From Flavobacteriales bacterium BRH_c54 (GTDB lineage Bacteria > Bacteroidota > Bacteroidia > Flavobacteriales_E > Vicingaceae), in contig LADZ01000054.1 of the NCBI GenBank assembly GCA_000961845.1, positions 46,232 to 110,231 of the forward strand: a stretch of 64,000 nt of DNA, in the 5' to 3' direction. Positions 1 to 9,598 of this stretch are shown here, one piece after another (position 1 is the first letter of the stretch; each line of letters begins with the position of its first letter). Below the pieces are notes generated by a model. The model was not told the origin of the DNA. It did no database searches and was given only the letters and a program-made list of their open reading frames with translations. Both the position numbers and the translations under genes were made by a program.

Positions 1-1
1 T

Positions 2-2749
2 GTTACTATTTCAAAAAAATCTAAAAGCCAAATTGAAGAGAACCACAAAAAGAAAAGATTACTTCCTTATAACAGCAAGTTTCAATCTGACTTTTTCTCG
101 CTTAATGTACCTGGGAAAATGTACGAAACACCTTCGCATACTTATCAACGGTTATTTTTCTCTCCGGAACTTACTAACGGAAGTTTCTTTTTAGTTAACC
201 AACTAAGTACTTATCATTACTTTAAAAGCTATAATAATGGTGATTTCCAAGCAAAAATAGATAGCTTGCTTTTTGAAAATGTACCGGGAAAAATAATTTC
301 TAAAAAAGAATTTGAGAAAAATGGATTTAAAGCTTTAGACGTACTAAATAAAACTAAATCAGGCAACTACCAACGATATCAATTTGTTTTTACTCCATTA
401 AATATTTTAATTTTTAAAATGGGTGGAAAAGATGAATTTGTAAAAAATGAAGGCGACAACTTCTTTAATACCATCACTTTAACACCAATAGCTAAAGATT
501 GGAAAAAAGTACAACCTTTAAAATCTGATTTTGAAGTGGAAGTACCTAATTATTACCATTTTAAAAACAATACTAAAATATCATCCTTATACGATCATAC
601 CGAATTGGAAGCTTATGATGCCAACGACAATAATTTTTACTATTTAAAAAGAGCTTCCTTATTTGATACCCAATTTATTGAACAAGACAGTTTTGAGTTG
701 AACAGAATTGCCGACATGTTTTTAAAGGAATTAAAAATTGATTCATCTACCAAAAACATTAACCTAAAAAAACAATATCCTGAATTAATTACCCACTCTA
801 CCCTACCTGATAGTAGTGGATACATCTCATTAAAAATTGTAATTAAAGGAGCTTATTACTACTTATTAGCCAATGTGTCTCCTACACAAAAAACTACTAA
901 CCCATTTTTTGAATCGTTTACACTAAAAGATTTTTCTTACACTTTTGAGTTTAAAGAAAAATCTGATTCTTCTATGTTTTTTACAGTAACATCTAACCAC
1001 CTTTTGCCAAATGATTACGAACAGGTTTATGATATTGCTAGCGACAAAAAAGCTGCAAAAAAGAAAACTAAAGACACTTCTTTTGAATATAAAATTAAAA
1101 ACAGTTCATTTTATTCAGAAAACTTCGAACGAATTGATTTAGAATTTATTAAAGAACATCAATACAAAGAGTTTGAACACATAGATTCTCTTTGGAGCAG
1201 TGAAATTAAATACATTCAAAAAACCAATCACTTAGTAATATTAGACTCTTCTTCAACAAAGAAAGGTGATATTTTTTCATTAGACATCGTATTTGGTGAT
1301 ACCAACAGCACTAGAACTATAATTGCTAAAATAATTGTTAAACATGCTTCAATATATGTATTAAAAACTACCGGAGACAGCATTAGTCAACCAAGCAAAT
1401 TTATCTCTCAATTTTTTGAAACATTTACACCTTTCGATACTTTAATTGGAAGTTCTGTTCTAGCAGATAAATCTGAAATGTTTTTTAATGCCATTTATAG
1501 TAATGATAGTATTGAAAAAGAAAGAGCATTAGAGTCTGCTAAAAATAGAGTGATTTTTAATAAAGATGATGGCAAATACGTTGATCAACTAATGCAAACT
1601 ATCACCAACTACCCTTTCGGAAGCGATTACATTGAAGCTAAAGAACAACTTATTATGGATTTAGGAAGAATTGATAATGATAGAATTATTCCATTTTTAG
1701 AAAGCCTATACCCAACAGTAGAAGATACTGCCATGTATCAAATTGCCGTTTTAAGAGCACTTATTCGTCAGAAAGACAAAGAAGCTTTAAATAAATTTAT
1801 TAAATTGTTAGATTATGATATTCCGTTGGGAAGTAATAAAGATGATATTAAATATTTATTCCGAGCATTTGAAGATAGTTTAGCGCTTGCCAGTACAATT
1901 TTCCCAAGAGTATTAGATTTTACTTTTGTTGCTGATTACAAAAAACCTATTTACGAATTGCTAGCTCAACTAATTGATAGCAATCACATAAAACCAAAAC
2001 AATACGCTAAGTTTTATAAACAAATTGTAAGAGAAGCTAAAATTGAACTTAAAAGCCAAATAAGCTATGAGCAAGCCGAAGGTGCCAAAGAAAAAGATAA
2101 AACTTATTACTATTCGAGTTATAAAAATAAAGGCAACGACTTTTTAATTATTTATACCAAACTTTTACTGCCTTTCTACAACAAAAAAGAAGTAAAAACT
2201 TATTTTAACAAGTTGCTAACGGTACAAGATTATAAATTATTAACAGATGTTTATTGCAACATGATTACCAACAACATTTCCGTTGACAAATCTGTATGGA
2301 ACTATCTTGCTAACGATGTAATTAATTACGCTTATTTATATCAAGAATTAGCTAAAATTAAACGTTTAGATCTTTTTCCTGAAGATGATAACTTAAAGCA
2401 AAATATTGCAAAATCTATGTTGTACTCTAGTAGTTTTAATTTTAGTAAAGACACCTTAGAATTTATAACTGCAAAAGAGATTACCATTCAAAACAAAGTG
2501 AGTCATGTATATTTTTTCAAGAGCAAAAAACCAAAAGATGATAATTGGAGCTTAGATTATATCGGTATTCATCAAAGTAAAGACAACTTAATTCAAGAAG
2601 AAAATTTGGTGAAAGAAAAAAACAATAAAATTGCTAAGGACAAAGACATTGATGAATTTATAAAAGAAAAAGTAAAATCTATTGAAATAATCGGACACAA
2701 AAGAGCAAGAGAAGAAGATGACGGTAGCAGTTATTTTGATTTCTTTTAA
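2..2749 (+). CDS. Large protein of unknown function, 5' end outside window (partial)
   Basis: The reading frame is open from base 2 with no stop before the first ATG at 119, so that ATG is probably internal and the gene starts upstream of the window. At least 915 residues are visible. No catalytic motif was recognised. The first part (to about residue 500) is rich in beta-strand-like segments; the middle (about 530-720) looks alpha-helical and HEAT-like, with short repeated helices around VEDTAMYQIAVLRALIRQ. The C-terminus is charged and ends SSYFDFF. From memory it resembles the C-terminal part of long Bacteroidota proteins annotated as TraB/GumN family, but the diagnostic domain would lie outside the window, so this is only a suggestion. 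The stop lies 6 bp from the stop of the convergent phosphatase gene. Confidence 0.75.
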   Translation, partial: VTISKKSKSQIEENHKKKRLLPYNSKFQSDFFSLNVPGKMYETPSHTYQRLFFSPELTNGSFFLVNQLSTYHYFKSYNNGDFQAKIDSLLFENVPGKIISKKEFEKNGFKALDVLNKTKSGNYQRYQFVFTPLNILIFKMGGKDEFVKNEGDNFFNTITLTPIAKDWKKVQPLKSDFEVEVPNYYHFKNNTKISSLYDHTELEAYDANDNNFYYLKRASLFDTQFIEQDSFELNRIADMFLKELKIDSSTKNINLKKQYPELITHSTLPDSSGYISLKIVIKGAYYYLLANVSPTQKTTNPFFESFTLKDFSYTFEFKEKSDSSMFFTVTSNHLLPNDYEQVYDIASDKKAAKKKTKDTSFEYKIKNSSFYSENFERIDLEFIKEHQYKEFEHIDSLWSSEIKYIQKTNHLVILDSSSTKKGDIFSLDIVFGDTNSTRTIIAKIIVKHASIYVLKTTGDSISQPSKFISQFFETFTPFDTLIGSSVLADKSEMFFNAIYSNDSIEKERALESAKNRVIFNKDDGKYVDQLMQTITNYPFGSDYIEAKEQLIMDLGRIDNDRIIPFLESLYPTVEDTAMYQIAVLRALIRQKDKEALNKFIKLLDYDIPLGSNKDDIKYLFRAFEDSLALASTIFPRVLDFTFVADYKKPIYELLAQLIDSNHIKPKQYAKFYKQIVREAKIELKSQISYEQAEGAKEKDKTYYYSSYKNKGNDFLIIYTKLLLPFYNKKEVKTYFNKLLTVQDYKLLTDVYCNMITNNISVDKSVWNYLANDVINYAYLYQELAKIKRLDLFPEDDNLKQNIAKSMLYSSSFNFSKDTLEFITAKEITIQNKVSHVYFFKSKKPKDDNWSLDYIGIHQSKDNLIQEENLVKEKNNKIAKDKDIDEFIKEKVKSIEIIGHKRAREEDDGSSYFDFF

Positions 2750-2755
2750 GAACGC

Positions 2756-4615
2756 TTAATTCTTTATTATCTTTTGTGTTTTTACACTTTTTTCAGTTTG
2801 TAAAACGACTATATAAGTTCCCTTAGCTAATGAAGATATATCTAATTTCATATAATTAACTCCTGATTTGAAATTATTATTAGATAGATAATAAACCTCT
2901 TTTCCAAAAATATCAACTATTCTTAACTCTACTTTAGCATATGTACTTTCTAAAGAAAATTGCAAGGTTATTTCATCAAATGCTGGGTTAGGATAACTAC
3001 CAAAAAAAGTTAATTCGTCTTGTTTATTTTCAATTAACCCAACAGCGAAAACTACAGGTGACAAGGGAGCTTGAACACACATCAACCCATTCCCTTGTGA
3101 TGGTAAAGAAGCCTGACGAAGAAATCGTTCTCCATCATTTGTATAAAATGCATTTCCCAAGGTTTCATTATCTGTTATGGTAGTTACATCATTTACAAAA
3201 TACCAATCTCCTTGAACTCTTTGTTTGTTTACATCAAGAATTAAATATCCGTGTTTGGTTAAATCTATCCACTTCATGTGCGAGTTGGAAGATTGAATAA
3301 TACTAGTTCCTACTGAAAATGGAAATCCCTCAGAAGTAATACTAGTAACAACAAATTCAACACCAGCAGAATTGGCTCCTGTAGATGGGTTATAATTTCC
3401 CAAAGGTATATCGTTTGCCCATGAGGTGTGTATATCGCCTGTAAGCACTACCAAATTATCCACGTTATTTAACATAACTGCATTTAATAAATTATTTCTC
3501 TCAATTGGATAGCCATCCCACTGGTCGGTATTAACGGGTATTCCTGCAATTTTTAATGGAGCTATCATTACTTGTTGTCCCAACACATTCCATTTAGCTG
3601 TACTACTAGTTAACTCATTTACCAACCAATTATATTGTGTAGCTCCCAACAATGTTCTTGAAGGATCATTAAGTAGTGGTGACGTTGCCCCTACTTGCTC
3701 TACTCTTCCTTCCAAACGCGTGTCAAGCATATATAAATTGAACAAGTCTCCATAACTAAATTTTCTATAAATTGAACTATCTGCCCCACCCTTTTCTCTT
3801 ACTGGCATCCATTCAAAATAAGCTTTTTTAGCATTACTTTTCCTAGCGTACCAACTACCTTCTGTTCCTACATCATGATTTCCTGCCCCATCAATATATG
3901 AATCATTAGCTGACTCATGATCATCCCAAATTGTAATAAAAGGATATTGTTGATGTAAACGCATTAAATCTTCATCTAACCGATAATGAGAATACCTCAA
4001 CCTATAATCTGTAAGCGATATAATTTCATTTACAGGATCGTTACTTCTTCCATTAATGCTTGCCGAATATCCACCAGCTTCATATTCATAAATATAATCC
4101 CCTAAATGAATAATAGCGTCCACATCATTACGTTGAGTAATTTTTCTATAGGCATTAAAATACCCGTGTTCGTAGTTTGAGCATGAAACAACAGCAAAAC
4201 GCAAACTATCTGTATCTCCTTTAGGAGTTGTTTTTGTTCTTCCTCTAATAGAATTAAAACCTAAAGCAGAAAAATCATAATAATAACAAGTGTTTGCCTG
4301 AAGTCCTGACACATCTACTTTTACGGTTAAATCTTTCATTAAATCAGTAAATATATTTCCTGAAGCAACAATAGCAGTCATTCCTGTATCAAGAGCAATC
4401 CTCCAGCTAACCGAAATAGGATTTGCATTTATTGTATCAGGTGTTACTCTTGTCCACAAAATAACAGAGCTATCCGTTGGATCACCAGAAGCTACTCCAT
4501 GATAAAATGGTTTTAGGGAATTATTAATCTTGTTGTTTCCTTCTTCTCTTTGAGCTATTAAACCAAAGCTTAAGAAAAGTGCTATCAAAAACAAAAACGT
4601 GTTTTTACTATTCAT
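2756..4615 (-). CDS. PhoD-like alkaline phosphatase/phosphodiesterase with T9SS tail
   Basis: Predicted secreted metallophosphoesterase that releases phosphate from organic phosphoesters outside the cell. It has a signal peptide (residues 1-21) and the PhoD N-terminal beta domain starting FYHGVASGDP (37-46). The catalytic core has SCSNYEHG (about 144), GDYIYE (172-177), DDHE (231-234) and GDIHTSW (393-399), all typical PhoD metal-site motifs. The last about 80 residues (YPNP near 545, ending KIIKN) form a type A T9SS sorting domain, so the enzyme should be exported by T9SS and fixed to the surface or released. It starts 1 bp after the stop of the upstream phosphoesterase gene, implying one transcript. 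The substrate is not determined by sequence; family members act on phosphomono- or diesters. Confidence 0.92.
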   Translation of the reverse strand: MNSKNTFLFLIALFLSFGLIAQREEGNNKINNSLKPFYHGVASGDPTDSSVILWTRVTPDTINANPISVSWRIALDTGMTAIVASGNIFTDLMKDLTVKVDVSGLQANTCYYYDFSALGFNSIRGRTKTTPKGDTDSLRFAVVSCSNYEHGYFNAYRKITQRNDVDAIIHLGDYIYEYEAGGYSASINGRSNDPVNEIISLTDYRLRYSHYRLDEDLMRLHQQYPFITIWDDHESANDSYIDGAGNHDVGTEGSWYARKSNAKKAYFEWMPVREKGGADSSIYRKFSYGDLFNLYMLDTRLEGRVEQVGATSPLLNDPSRTLLGATQYNWLVNELTSSTAKWNVLGQQVMIAPLKIAGIPVNTDQWDGYPIERNNLLNAVMLNNVDNLVVLTGDIHTSWANDIPLGNYNPSTGANSAGVEFVVTSITSEGFPFSVGTSIIQSSNSHMKWIDLTKHGYLILDVNKQRVQGDWYFVNDVTTITDNETLGNAFYTNDGERFLRQASLPSQGNGLMCVQAPLSPVVFAVGLIENKQDELTFFGSYPNPAFDEITLQFSLESTYAKVELRIVDIFGKEVYYLSNNNFKSGVNYMKLDISSLAKGTYIVVLQTEKSVKTQKIIKN

Positions 4616-4616
4616 T

Positions 4617-6962
4617 TTAGTTGATTATAAGTTTTTTAGTAATATTCAATCCTTCTTCTTTAATAGATACCACATAAACACCTTTTGATAACCCTACTCT
4701 TTGCAAGTCAATTGTATTAACTATTTGGGCATTTAGTCGTTTAGAGAAAACCACTTTTCCTGATAAAGAGTAAATATTTATCCAAGGATTTTTTGAAACG
4801 TTACTCAAATCAACATTTAAAACTGTAGATGTTGGATTTGGATAAATATTGATATCATTCCATATCGTATTTTCAGCTATAGCAGTTGTGGCAACCATGT
4901 GATAACTAATATGTAATACTGGAGCTTTATTAGCTTCTCCATCAAAAGCTTCCGCAGTTCTAGTTCCTGAGCCTTCTATTAAAAAAACCATTGCATTATT
5001 TACGCTCCAATTAGTGTTATCAATTATTTCTTGTACAATTTGCTTTAAATCAGGTGTTCTTTGATTAACACCAGCATCACCAGCATTATTCCATGCAGGT
5101 ATATTCCATGTAACTTGGTTGTTTGTTTTGGTTCTGGCAGAAATATTATAAGGCAAATCATAAAACGGTGTTCCATTATGATTTTTTTCACCATAAACAA
5201 TAGATATAGCTGATGCTGATTCAGTTTCATCAACAGTGAACTGAATATAGGCTGTATCGATAATTGCTCCAACCGGAATATTTAAATTTCTGAACCTCAT
5301 GCCTACCCATTGATTCTCATCAGAAATTGGCCAGATATTATCTTCAATAGAAATTTCTAAGTCTGAACTAGTAATATCCATATCTCCATCTGCCTTATCT
5401 TCTTCTGCATCGTCATTACTTGCAATAACTTGGGAAGAAATTGCTACATTTCCTGAATAAACAAAAATTTCATCTAATTCAAAATATCCATCATTATCAT
5501 AAGCAACCGCTTTTATGGTAGTGATTCCATTTGCAGGTATCGTATAATTAGCGTTCCAAGGAGAGGTTAAATCTGTAAAAATTAAATTACCATCAACATA
5601 AAACTCTACTTTCTGCACAGTTCCATTAGTATCTACAGCATTTGCCTGAATAGTAACGACTTGTGATTGATTAAAATAAGCATTGTTTTGAGGAGAAGTA
5701 ATATTTACTAATGGTCTTCCTTGATATTTTGGATTCTCAATTATAACTACATCTCCATTAGATGGATTCCAAACATCTAAATTTGTTGGAATAACAAATG
5801 GATTATTATCATTGACTACCCCAACGGATAATGCATTATCAGTAGCAATAGTTCTTATTTCAATTTTTTCTTTATATAAGTGTATCCAATGAAAAGAATT
5901 AAATTTTGCACTGTTTCTCGTCCAAGATTTATTATCATCATTATTTCTAAGAGGAGCTCCCCAACATCCCTCACCAATATAAACTGTTCCATTTAAGGTA
6001 TCTTTCATAAAACCTTCATCATTCCCTGAAACAGTAGATGGCTTTACCGGCCAAGTAGACTTTACGGTGTGAGCATCACATTCTACCACAACATTCATGT
6101 TAAAATCATAAAATGGCTGTGCCCAATTTGCATATTGATCGTTTCCTTCACTTTTGCTAGAGACATGAGGACGCATAGGTTTATGGTACTGTGCTAATCT
6201 CCATTCGGTGGCTTGATGATTTTGTTGTAAGTCATTTAGTAGCCATGAAGACTGATTTCCAGAAATAGCATATTCCGTGTTTAGTGTATAAATTCTTGCC
6301 ATATCGCCACCAACATTAAAAGCATAAATGGCATTAGGGTCAATTACATCAAACATTTTATAAATATCATCATTGCTCCATTCGTGGTTTCCTCTTGCAG
6401 GAATTAAAGGATACATTCTGCCATCAGCCGAAATAGTTAATTGCCAATCATCAAACCACTCATCCCATTCACTATCTAAATTTAAATCTGTCATATCTCC
6501 ACCAAACATAATAAAGTGAGGTCTAATTTTACTAACTAACAAGTTAGCATTTTGTCTAGCCAAAGGATTAGTTCTACTATCACCACCTGCTATTACAGAT
6601 AATGGTGTGTTACTATTATTTGGTAAGGTTTTAAACCAAAAACGACTACTTGTTCCATCACTATCTTTAATTACAAAATAATAATTAGTGTTAGGCTGTA
6701 AACCTGTTAGTCTAGAAAATTTATGAGTCATTCCTTTGTAGCTTTCGGTCCTATCAACACCATGCTGAAATGTATAAGCCGACCAATTTGTTCCATGGTC
6801 AATCACATCATAATACACTATGGGATTTGAACCGGAAGCCTGAACCCATTGTACTACAATAGATGTAGCAGGATCAGTCCTGTAAACTAATCGATATTTT
6901 TCTGTGTTAGCTAAAAGCGATGTGCTTATAAAAGCGAATAAAATAAGTAAATTTCTTTTCAT
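4617..6962 (-). CDS. Purple-acid-phosphatase-like metallophosphoesterase with Ig domain and T9SS tail
   Basis: The ATG at 6962 is chosen because it opens a proper signal peptide (MKRNLLILFAF...); an in-frame start 30 bp upstream would add ten residues in front of it. Order of parts in the 781-aa product: signal peptide; fibronectin-like domain (about 20-115); metallophosphoesterase core with GGDSR (D128), GGDMTD (D156), GNHEW (about 191-195) and H260; a bacterial Ig-like domain (about 420-505); a beta-rich DNRLRE/CBM96-like domain (about 515-690); and a type A T9SS sorting domain (YPNP near 708). The usual last GHxH motif reads ECDAHT (about 294-299), so one histidine ligand appears changed. 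It is first gene of a two-gene operon with the PhoD-like enzyme. Confidence 0.88.
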   Translation of the reverse strand: MKRNLLILFAFISTSLLANTEKYRLVYRTDPATSIVVQWVQASGSNPIVYYDVIDHGTNWSAYTFQHGVDRTESYKGMTHKFSRLTGLQPNTNYYFVIKDSDGTSSRFWFKTLPNNSNTPLSVIAGGDSRTNPLARQNANLLVSKIRPHFIMFGGDMTDLNLDSEWDEWFDDWQLTISADGRMYPLIPARGNHEWSNDDIYKMFDVIDPNAIYAFNVGGDMARIYTLNTEYAISGNQSSWLLNDLQQNHQATEWRLAQYHKPMRPHVSSKSEGNDQYANWAQPFYDFNMNVVVECDAHTVKSTWPVKPSTVSGNDEGFMKDTLNGTVYIGEGCWGAPLRNNDDNKSWTRNSAKFNSFHWIHLYKEKIEIRTIATDNALSVGVVNDNNPFVIPTNLDVWNPSNGDVVIIENPKYQGRPLVNITSPQNNAYFNQSQVVTIQANAVDTNGTVQKVEFYVDGNLIFTDLTSPWNANYTIPANGITTIKAVAYDNDGYFELDEIFVYSGNVAISSQVIASNDDAEEDKADGDMDITSSDLEISIEDNIWPISDENQWVGMRFRNLNIPVGAIIDTAYIQFTVDETESASAISIVYGEKNHNGTPFYDLPYNISARTKTNNQVTWNIPAWNNAGDAGVNQRTPDLKQIVQEIIDNTNWSVNNAMVFLIEGSGTRTAEAFDGEANKAPVLHISYHMVATTAIAENTIWNDINIYPNPTSTVLNVDLSNVSKNPWINIYSLSGKVVFSKRLNAQIVNTIDLQRVGLSKGVYVVSIKEEGLNITKKLIIN

Positions 6963-7124
6963 AACATATAATTTTAATGCAAAAGAACACACTCAATATC
7001 TACTTAATGTAAGTTGAATTTTAAATCATTTTTATATTACAAAATGTACATATATCAATATTTAAAAGAGACTTAATAATGATTTAATAAAAAAAATTAG
7101 TCTTATCTATAATATTGCTGTTCG
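6963..7124. other. Divergent intergenic region
   Basis: AT-rich spacer between the phosphatase operon (-) and a membrane-protein gene (+). TAATATTG at 7110-7117 resembles the Bacteroidota -7 box (TAnnTTTG) with one mismatch and lies 7 bp before the ATG at 7125. No exact promoter box, hairpin or RNA gene was seen. Confidence 0.4.
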
Positions 7125-7979
7125 ATGAAAAAAACTGAAACTATAATTAAAATCACTTTAGTATTGCTTTTATTGGGCAGAACAATTCAACATCTTTTTT
7201 TCGATTCTCCCATAAGAGGAGTTTTATACAGCAAACACTTTGTAAATCCTATTTTACAATTACTTAATATTAACTTTAATGATTACATTAATTCTCCCAA
7301 CTTAGATGATTCCATTAACACTGTAATTATTATAATAGGTATACTATTTTTAACTTTAAGTGGATTAACCCTACTCTTATATCAACTAAACAATACCGCA
7401 AAAAAAATTGTACTTTATTTTTCTTGTTTTATGCTTGTATTAATAGCTTTTGGATATTTCAAAGAAAAATCATTAAGCATAGGTCAGTTTTTTGAATATT
7501 CATCTCAAATGTTTTTGCCTTTATTCTTCCTAATTAAAAAACAAAAACAATTATTTTTTTTTAAACTCACTATAGGAATAACGTTTTTTTGTCACGGGTT
7601 ATATGCTATTGGTTACTATCCTATTCCAGCAAATTTTGTTCAGATGATAATATCAGGTACAAGTTTTAATAATGAACAAGCATTCATATTCTTACATCTT
7701 GTTGGAGTGCTAGATTTTATTTTTGCAATAGCCATATTTATCCCTAAAATTGAAACTCCATTTTTATGGTATGGAGTCATTTGGGGTTTTCTAACCTCAT
7801 TTGCACGTATATATACAAATGTTTATGTTGATTTTTTCTCATCCACTTTGTTTTATTGGATTTATGAATTTTTGGTAAGAATTCCTCATTTTATAATTCC
7901 ACTTTATTTAATTTTGATGAAAAAAAATAATCTTTCTTTCTTAAAAAGAAATATTTTTAACAGGAGGATTGCCAATTAA
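7125..7979 (+). CDS. Multi-spanning membrane protein of unknown function
   Basis: The 284-aa product is almost all hydrophobic, with about eight predicted membrane helices (first at residues 8-24, last at about 247-266) and a basic C-terminal tail (KRNIFNRR). There are no catalytic motifs that I recognise. The general look (short loops, aromatic-rich helices, a YPIPANFVQMI loop) is reminiscent of DoxX-like integral membrane proteins, but this is a weak resemblance. It stands alone between the divergent phosphatase operon and rpmE2, whose promoter overlaps its 3' end. Confidence 0.7.
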   Translation: MKKTETIIKITLVLLLLGRTIQHLFFDSPIRGVLYSKHFVNPILQLLNINFNDYINSPNLDDSINTVIIIIGILFLTLSGLTLLLYQLNNTAKKIVLYFSCFMLVLIAFGYFKEKSLSIGQFFEYSSQMFLPLFFLIKKQKQLFFFKLTIGITFFCHGLYAIGYYPIPANFVQMIISGTSFNNEQAFIFLHLVGVLDFIFAIAIFIPKIETPFLWYGVIWGFLTSFARIYTNVYVDFFSSTLFYWIYEFLVRIPHFIIPLYLILMKKNNLSFLKRNIFNRRIAN

Positions 7980-7998
7980 AAAAATATTACTAAATTTG
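7969..7998 (+). promoter_or_regulatory. Bacteroidota-type promoter for rpmE2
   Basis: TTG at 7969-7971, a 19-bp spacer and TAAATTTG at 7991-7998 match the -33/-7 consensus of the Bacteroidota primary sigma factor. The start of transcription is expected near 8004, giving a leader of about 30 nt. The -33 element lies in the last codons of the preceding gene. Confidence 0.65.
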
Positions 7999-8035
7999 CC
8001 TCCCCTTAGAAAATACAAGATTTAAATTTAAAAAA

Positions 8036-8290
8036 ATGAAAAAAGAAATACATCCGGAAAATTACAGATTAGTAGTATTTAAAGACATGTCTAATGAATA
8101 CTCTTTTTTAAGTAGATCAGCTACTAACACTAAAGAAACTATTGTTTGGGAAGATGGTAATGAATATCCTTTGGTTAAATTGGAGATTTCTCATAAGTCT
8201 CACCCATTTTACACAGGAAAAATTCAATTGGTGGATACTGCAGGACGTATTGACAAATTTAAAAACAGATACGGAAAGCATTCTAAATAA
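8036..8290 (+). CDS. rpmE2: 50S ribosomal protein bL31, type B
   Basis: Large-subunit protein at the 30S/50S bridge region. The 84-aa length and the motifs [19 protein letters not shown] and the ending [14 protein letters not shown] identify bL31. It has no CxxC pairs, so it is the zinc-independent type B form, which in many bacteria replaces the zinc form when zinc is scarce; here it could be the only copy, but that cannot be judged from one window. It has its own promoter and terminator, so it is a single-gene transcript. Confidence 0.96.
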   Translation: MKKEIHPENYRLVVFKDMSNEYSFLSRSATNTKETIVWEDGNEYPLVKLEISHKSHPFYTGKIQLVDTAGRIDKFKNRYGKHSK

Positions 8291-8308
8291 ATTAATCTTA
8301 ACAGATTT

Positions 8309-8345
8309 TAAGTCCTTTCGTTATTGCGGAAGGGCTTTTTTTTTG
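8309..8345 (+). terminator. Rho-independent terminator after rpmE2
   Basis: An 11-bp stem (8310-8320 with 8326-8336, two G-U pairs in RNA) closes a short loop, followed by a run of nine T. It lies 20 bp after the stop codon. Confidence 0.85.
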
Positions 8346-8353
8346 TACTTTCG
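8324..8353 (+). promoter_or_regulatory. Possible promoter for the GlmU-like gene
   Basis: TACTTTCG at 8346-8353 differs from TAnnTTTG at one base; a TTG at 8324-8326 lies 19 bp upstream, inside the rpmE2 terminator loop. Weak candidate, listed because the terminator isolates the next gene from the one before. Confidence 0.3.
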
Positions 8354-8373
8354 AAAACAAAACAACACTACAG

Positions 8374-9552
8374 ATGAACGTCATTTTTTTTGAAACCAAC
8401 AGAGAAAGCTTACTTCCTTTAGTTTTTGCTAAACCTATTGCCAAACTTAGAGTTGGCATCACCACCATTGAAGAAAAATGGATGGATTTTTTGTCTGTAA
8501 GCGAAGAAAATATTTCTTACCTAACAGAAACTTATCTTTCAAAAAAATTTAAACTGAATACTGCTAAGGAGAATTTATTTATCAATGGTAGTTTTTTACC
8601 AACATCAGAACTTGTTGCTTTTATAAAAAATGAACTTCAACTAAACGAAGCCCTTATTTGCAATGATGAAATTGTAGTAGCAAAAACAAACTTAGAAATT
8701 TTTAATTCCGAATCCTTTGAAAATCTAATTGATATAACAGATTTCTATTTAACTTCAATTAGCACTGTAACTGATATCTTCACAACAAATCACGAAGCTA
8801 TTGAACAAGATTTTGAAAGATTGACTAAAAATAAAAAATCTGCAAAAGCCAACGAAACTAACACCATAATTGGAAACAAGGTTTTTATTGAAGAAGGTGC
8901 TACAATTACTGGATCCATTCTAAACAGTAATTTTGGAGCCATCTACATTAGTAAAAATGCCGAAATTATGGAAGGCAGCTTAGTTCGAGGCCCTTTTGCT
9001 CTTTGCGAAAATGCTACCTTAAAAATGGGAACAAAAATTTATGGAGCTACTACCATTGGTCCTCACTCAAAAGTTGGTGGAGAAGTTAACAACTCTGTAA
9101 TTCAAGGATATTCCAATAAAGGACACGATGGCTTTTTGGGAAATTCTGTTATAGGAGAATGGTGTAATTTAGGTGCCGACACCAATAATTCTAACTTAAA
9201 AAACAATTATGGCGAAGTAAAATTATGGGACTATACTTCTAAAAAATTAGAAAACACACGTTTACAATTTTGTGGATTAATTATGGGAGATCATACAAAA
9301 TGCGGCATAAATACGATGTTTAATACTGGAACTATAGCAGGTTTTTCGGCTAATATTTATGGTAGTGGTTTTCAAGATAAATTTATTCCATCATTTTCTT
9401 GGGGAGGAAATGGAGAAACTACAACTTACCAATTAGAAAAAGCCCTTGAAACTGCTGAAAAAGTTATGGAAAGAAGAGGTATACTACTTACCAAAGAAGA
9501 TAAAGCTATTTTTGCTGCCATACATCAGCAAACTTCTGAATACAGAAAGTAA
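8374..9552 (+). CDS. GlmU-like putative sugar nucleotidyltransferase/acyltransferase
   Basis: 392 aa. The N-terminal half (about 1-170, MNVIFFETNRESLLPLVFAK) fits the Bacteroidota NTP_transf_4 type of nucleotidyltransferase domain and lacks the standard GxGTRM loop seen in GlmU. The second half (about 175-370) is a left-handed beta-helix of hexapeptide repeats (IGNKVFIEEGATITGS, SVIGEWCNLGADTNN). True GlmU makes UDP-GlcNAc for peptidoglycan and LPS; this family is annotated only by similarity and its substrate is unknown. The next gene, lon, probably has its own promoter. Confidence 0.8.
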   Translation: MNVIFFETNRESLLPLVFAKPIAKLRVGITTIEEKWMDFLSVSEENISYLTETYLSKKFKLNTAKENLFINGSFLPTSELVAFIKNELQLNEALICNDEIVVAKTNLEIFNSESFENLIDITDFYLTSISTVTDIFTTNHEAIEQDFERLTKNKKSAKANETNTIIGNKVFIEEGATITGSILNSNFGAIYISKNAEIMEGSLVRGPFALCENATLKMGTKIYGATTIGPHSKVGGEVNNSVIQGYSNKGHDGFLGNSVIGEWCNLGADTNNSNLKNNYGEVKLWDYTSKKLENTRLQFCGLIMGDHTKCGINTMFNTGTIAGFSANIYGSGFQDKFIPSFSWGGNGETTTYQLEKALETAEKVMERRGILLTKEDKAIFAAIHQQTSEYRK

Positions 9553-9582
9553 AATCCGCCAAAAATTCCGATTTACATTAAT

Positions 9583-9598
9583 TGGCACAACCCTTGAA
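9583..9598 (+). promoter_or_regulatory. Candidate sigma-54 (-24/-12) promoter before lon
   Basis: TGGCAC (9583-9588), 5 bp, then TTGAA (9594-9598) matches the sigma-54 consensus TGGCAC-N5-TTGCW except for A in place of the conserved C of the -12 GC. The GG-to-G spacing is correct. It lies in the 121-bp gap after the GlmU-like gene, about 76 bp before the lon ATG. An inverted repeat CTGAATTTTCAG (9611-9622) and GTCAAATTGAC (9644-9654) follow in the leader. Confidence 0.4.
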
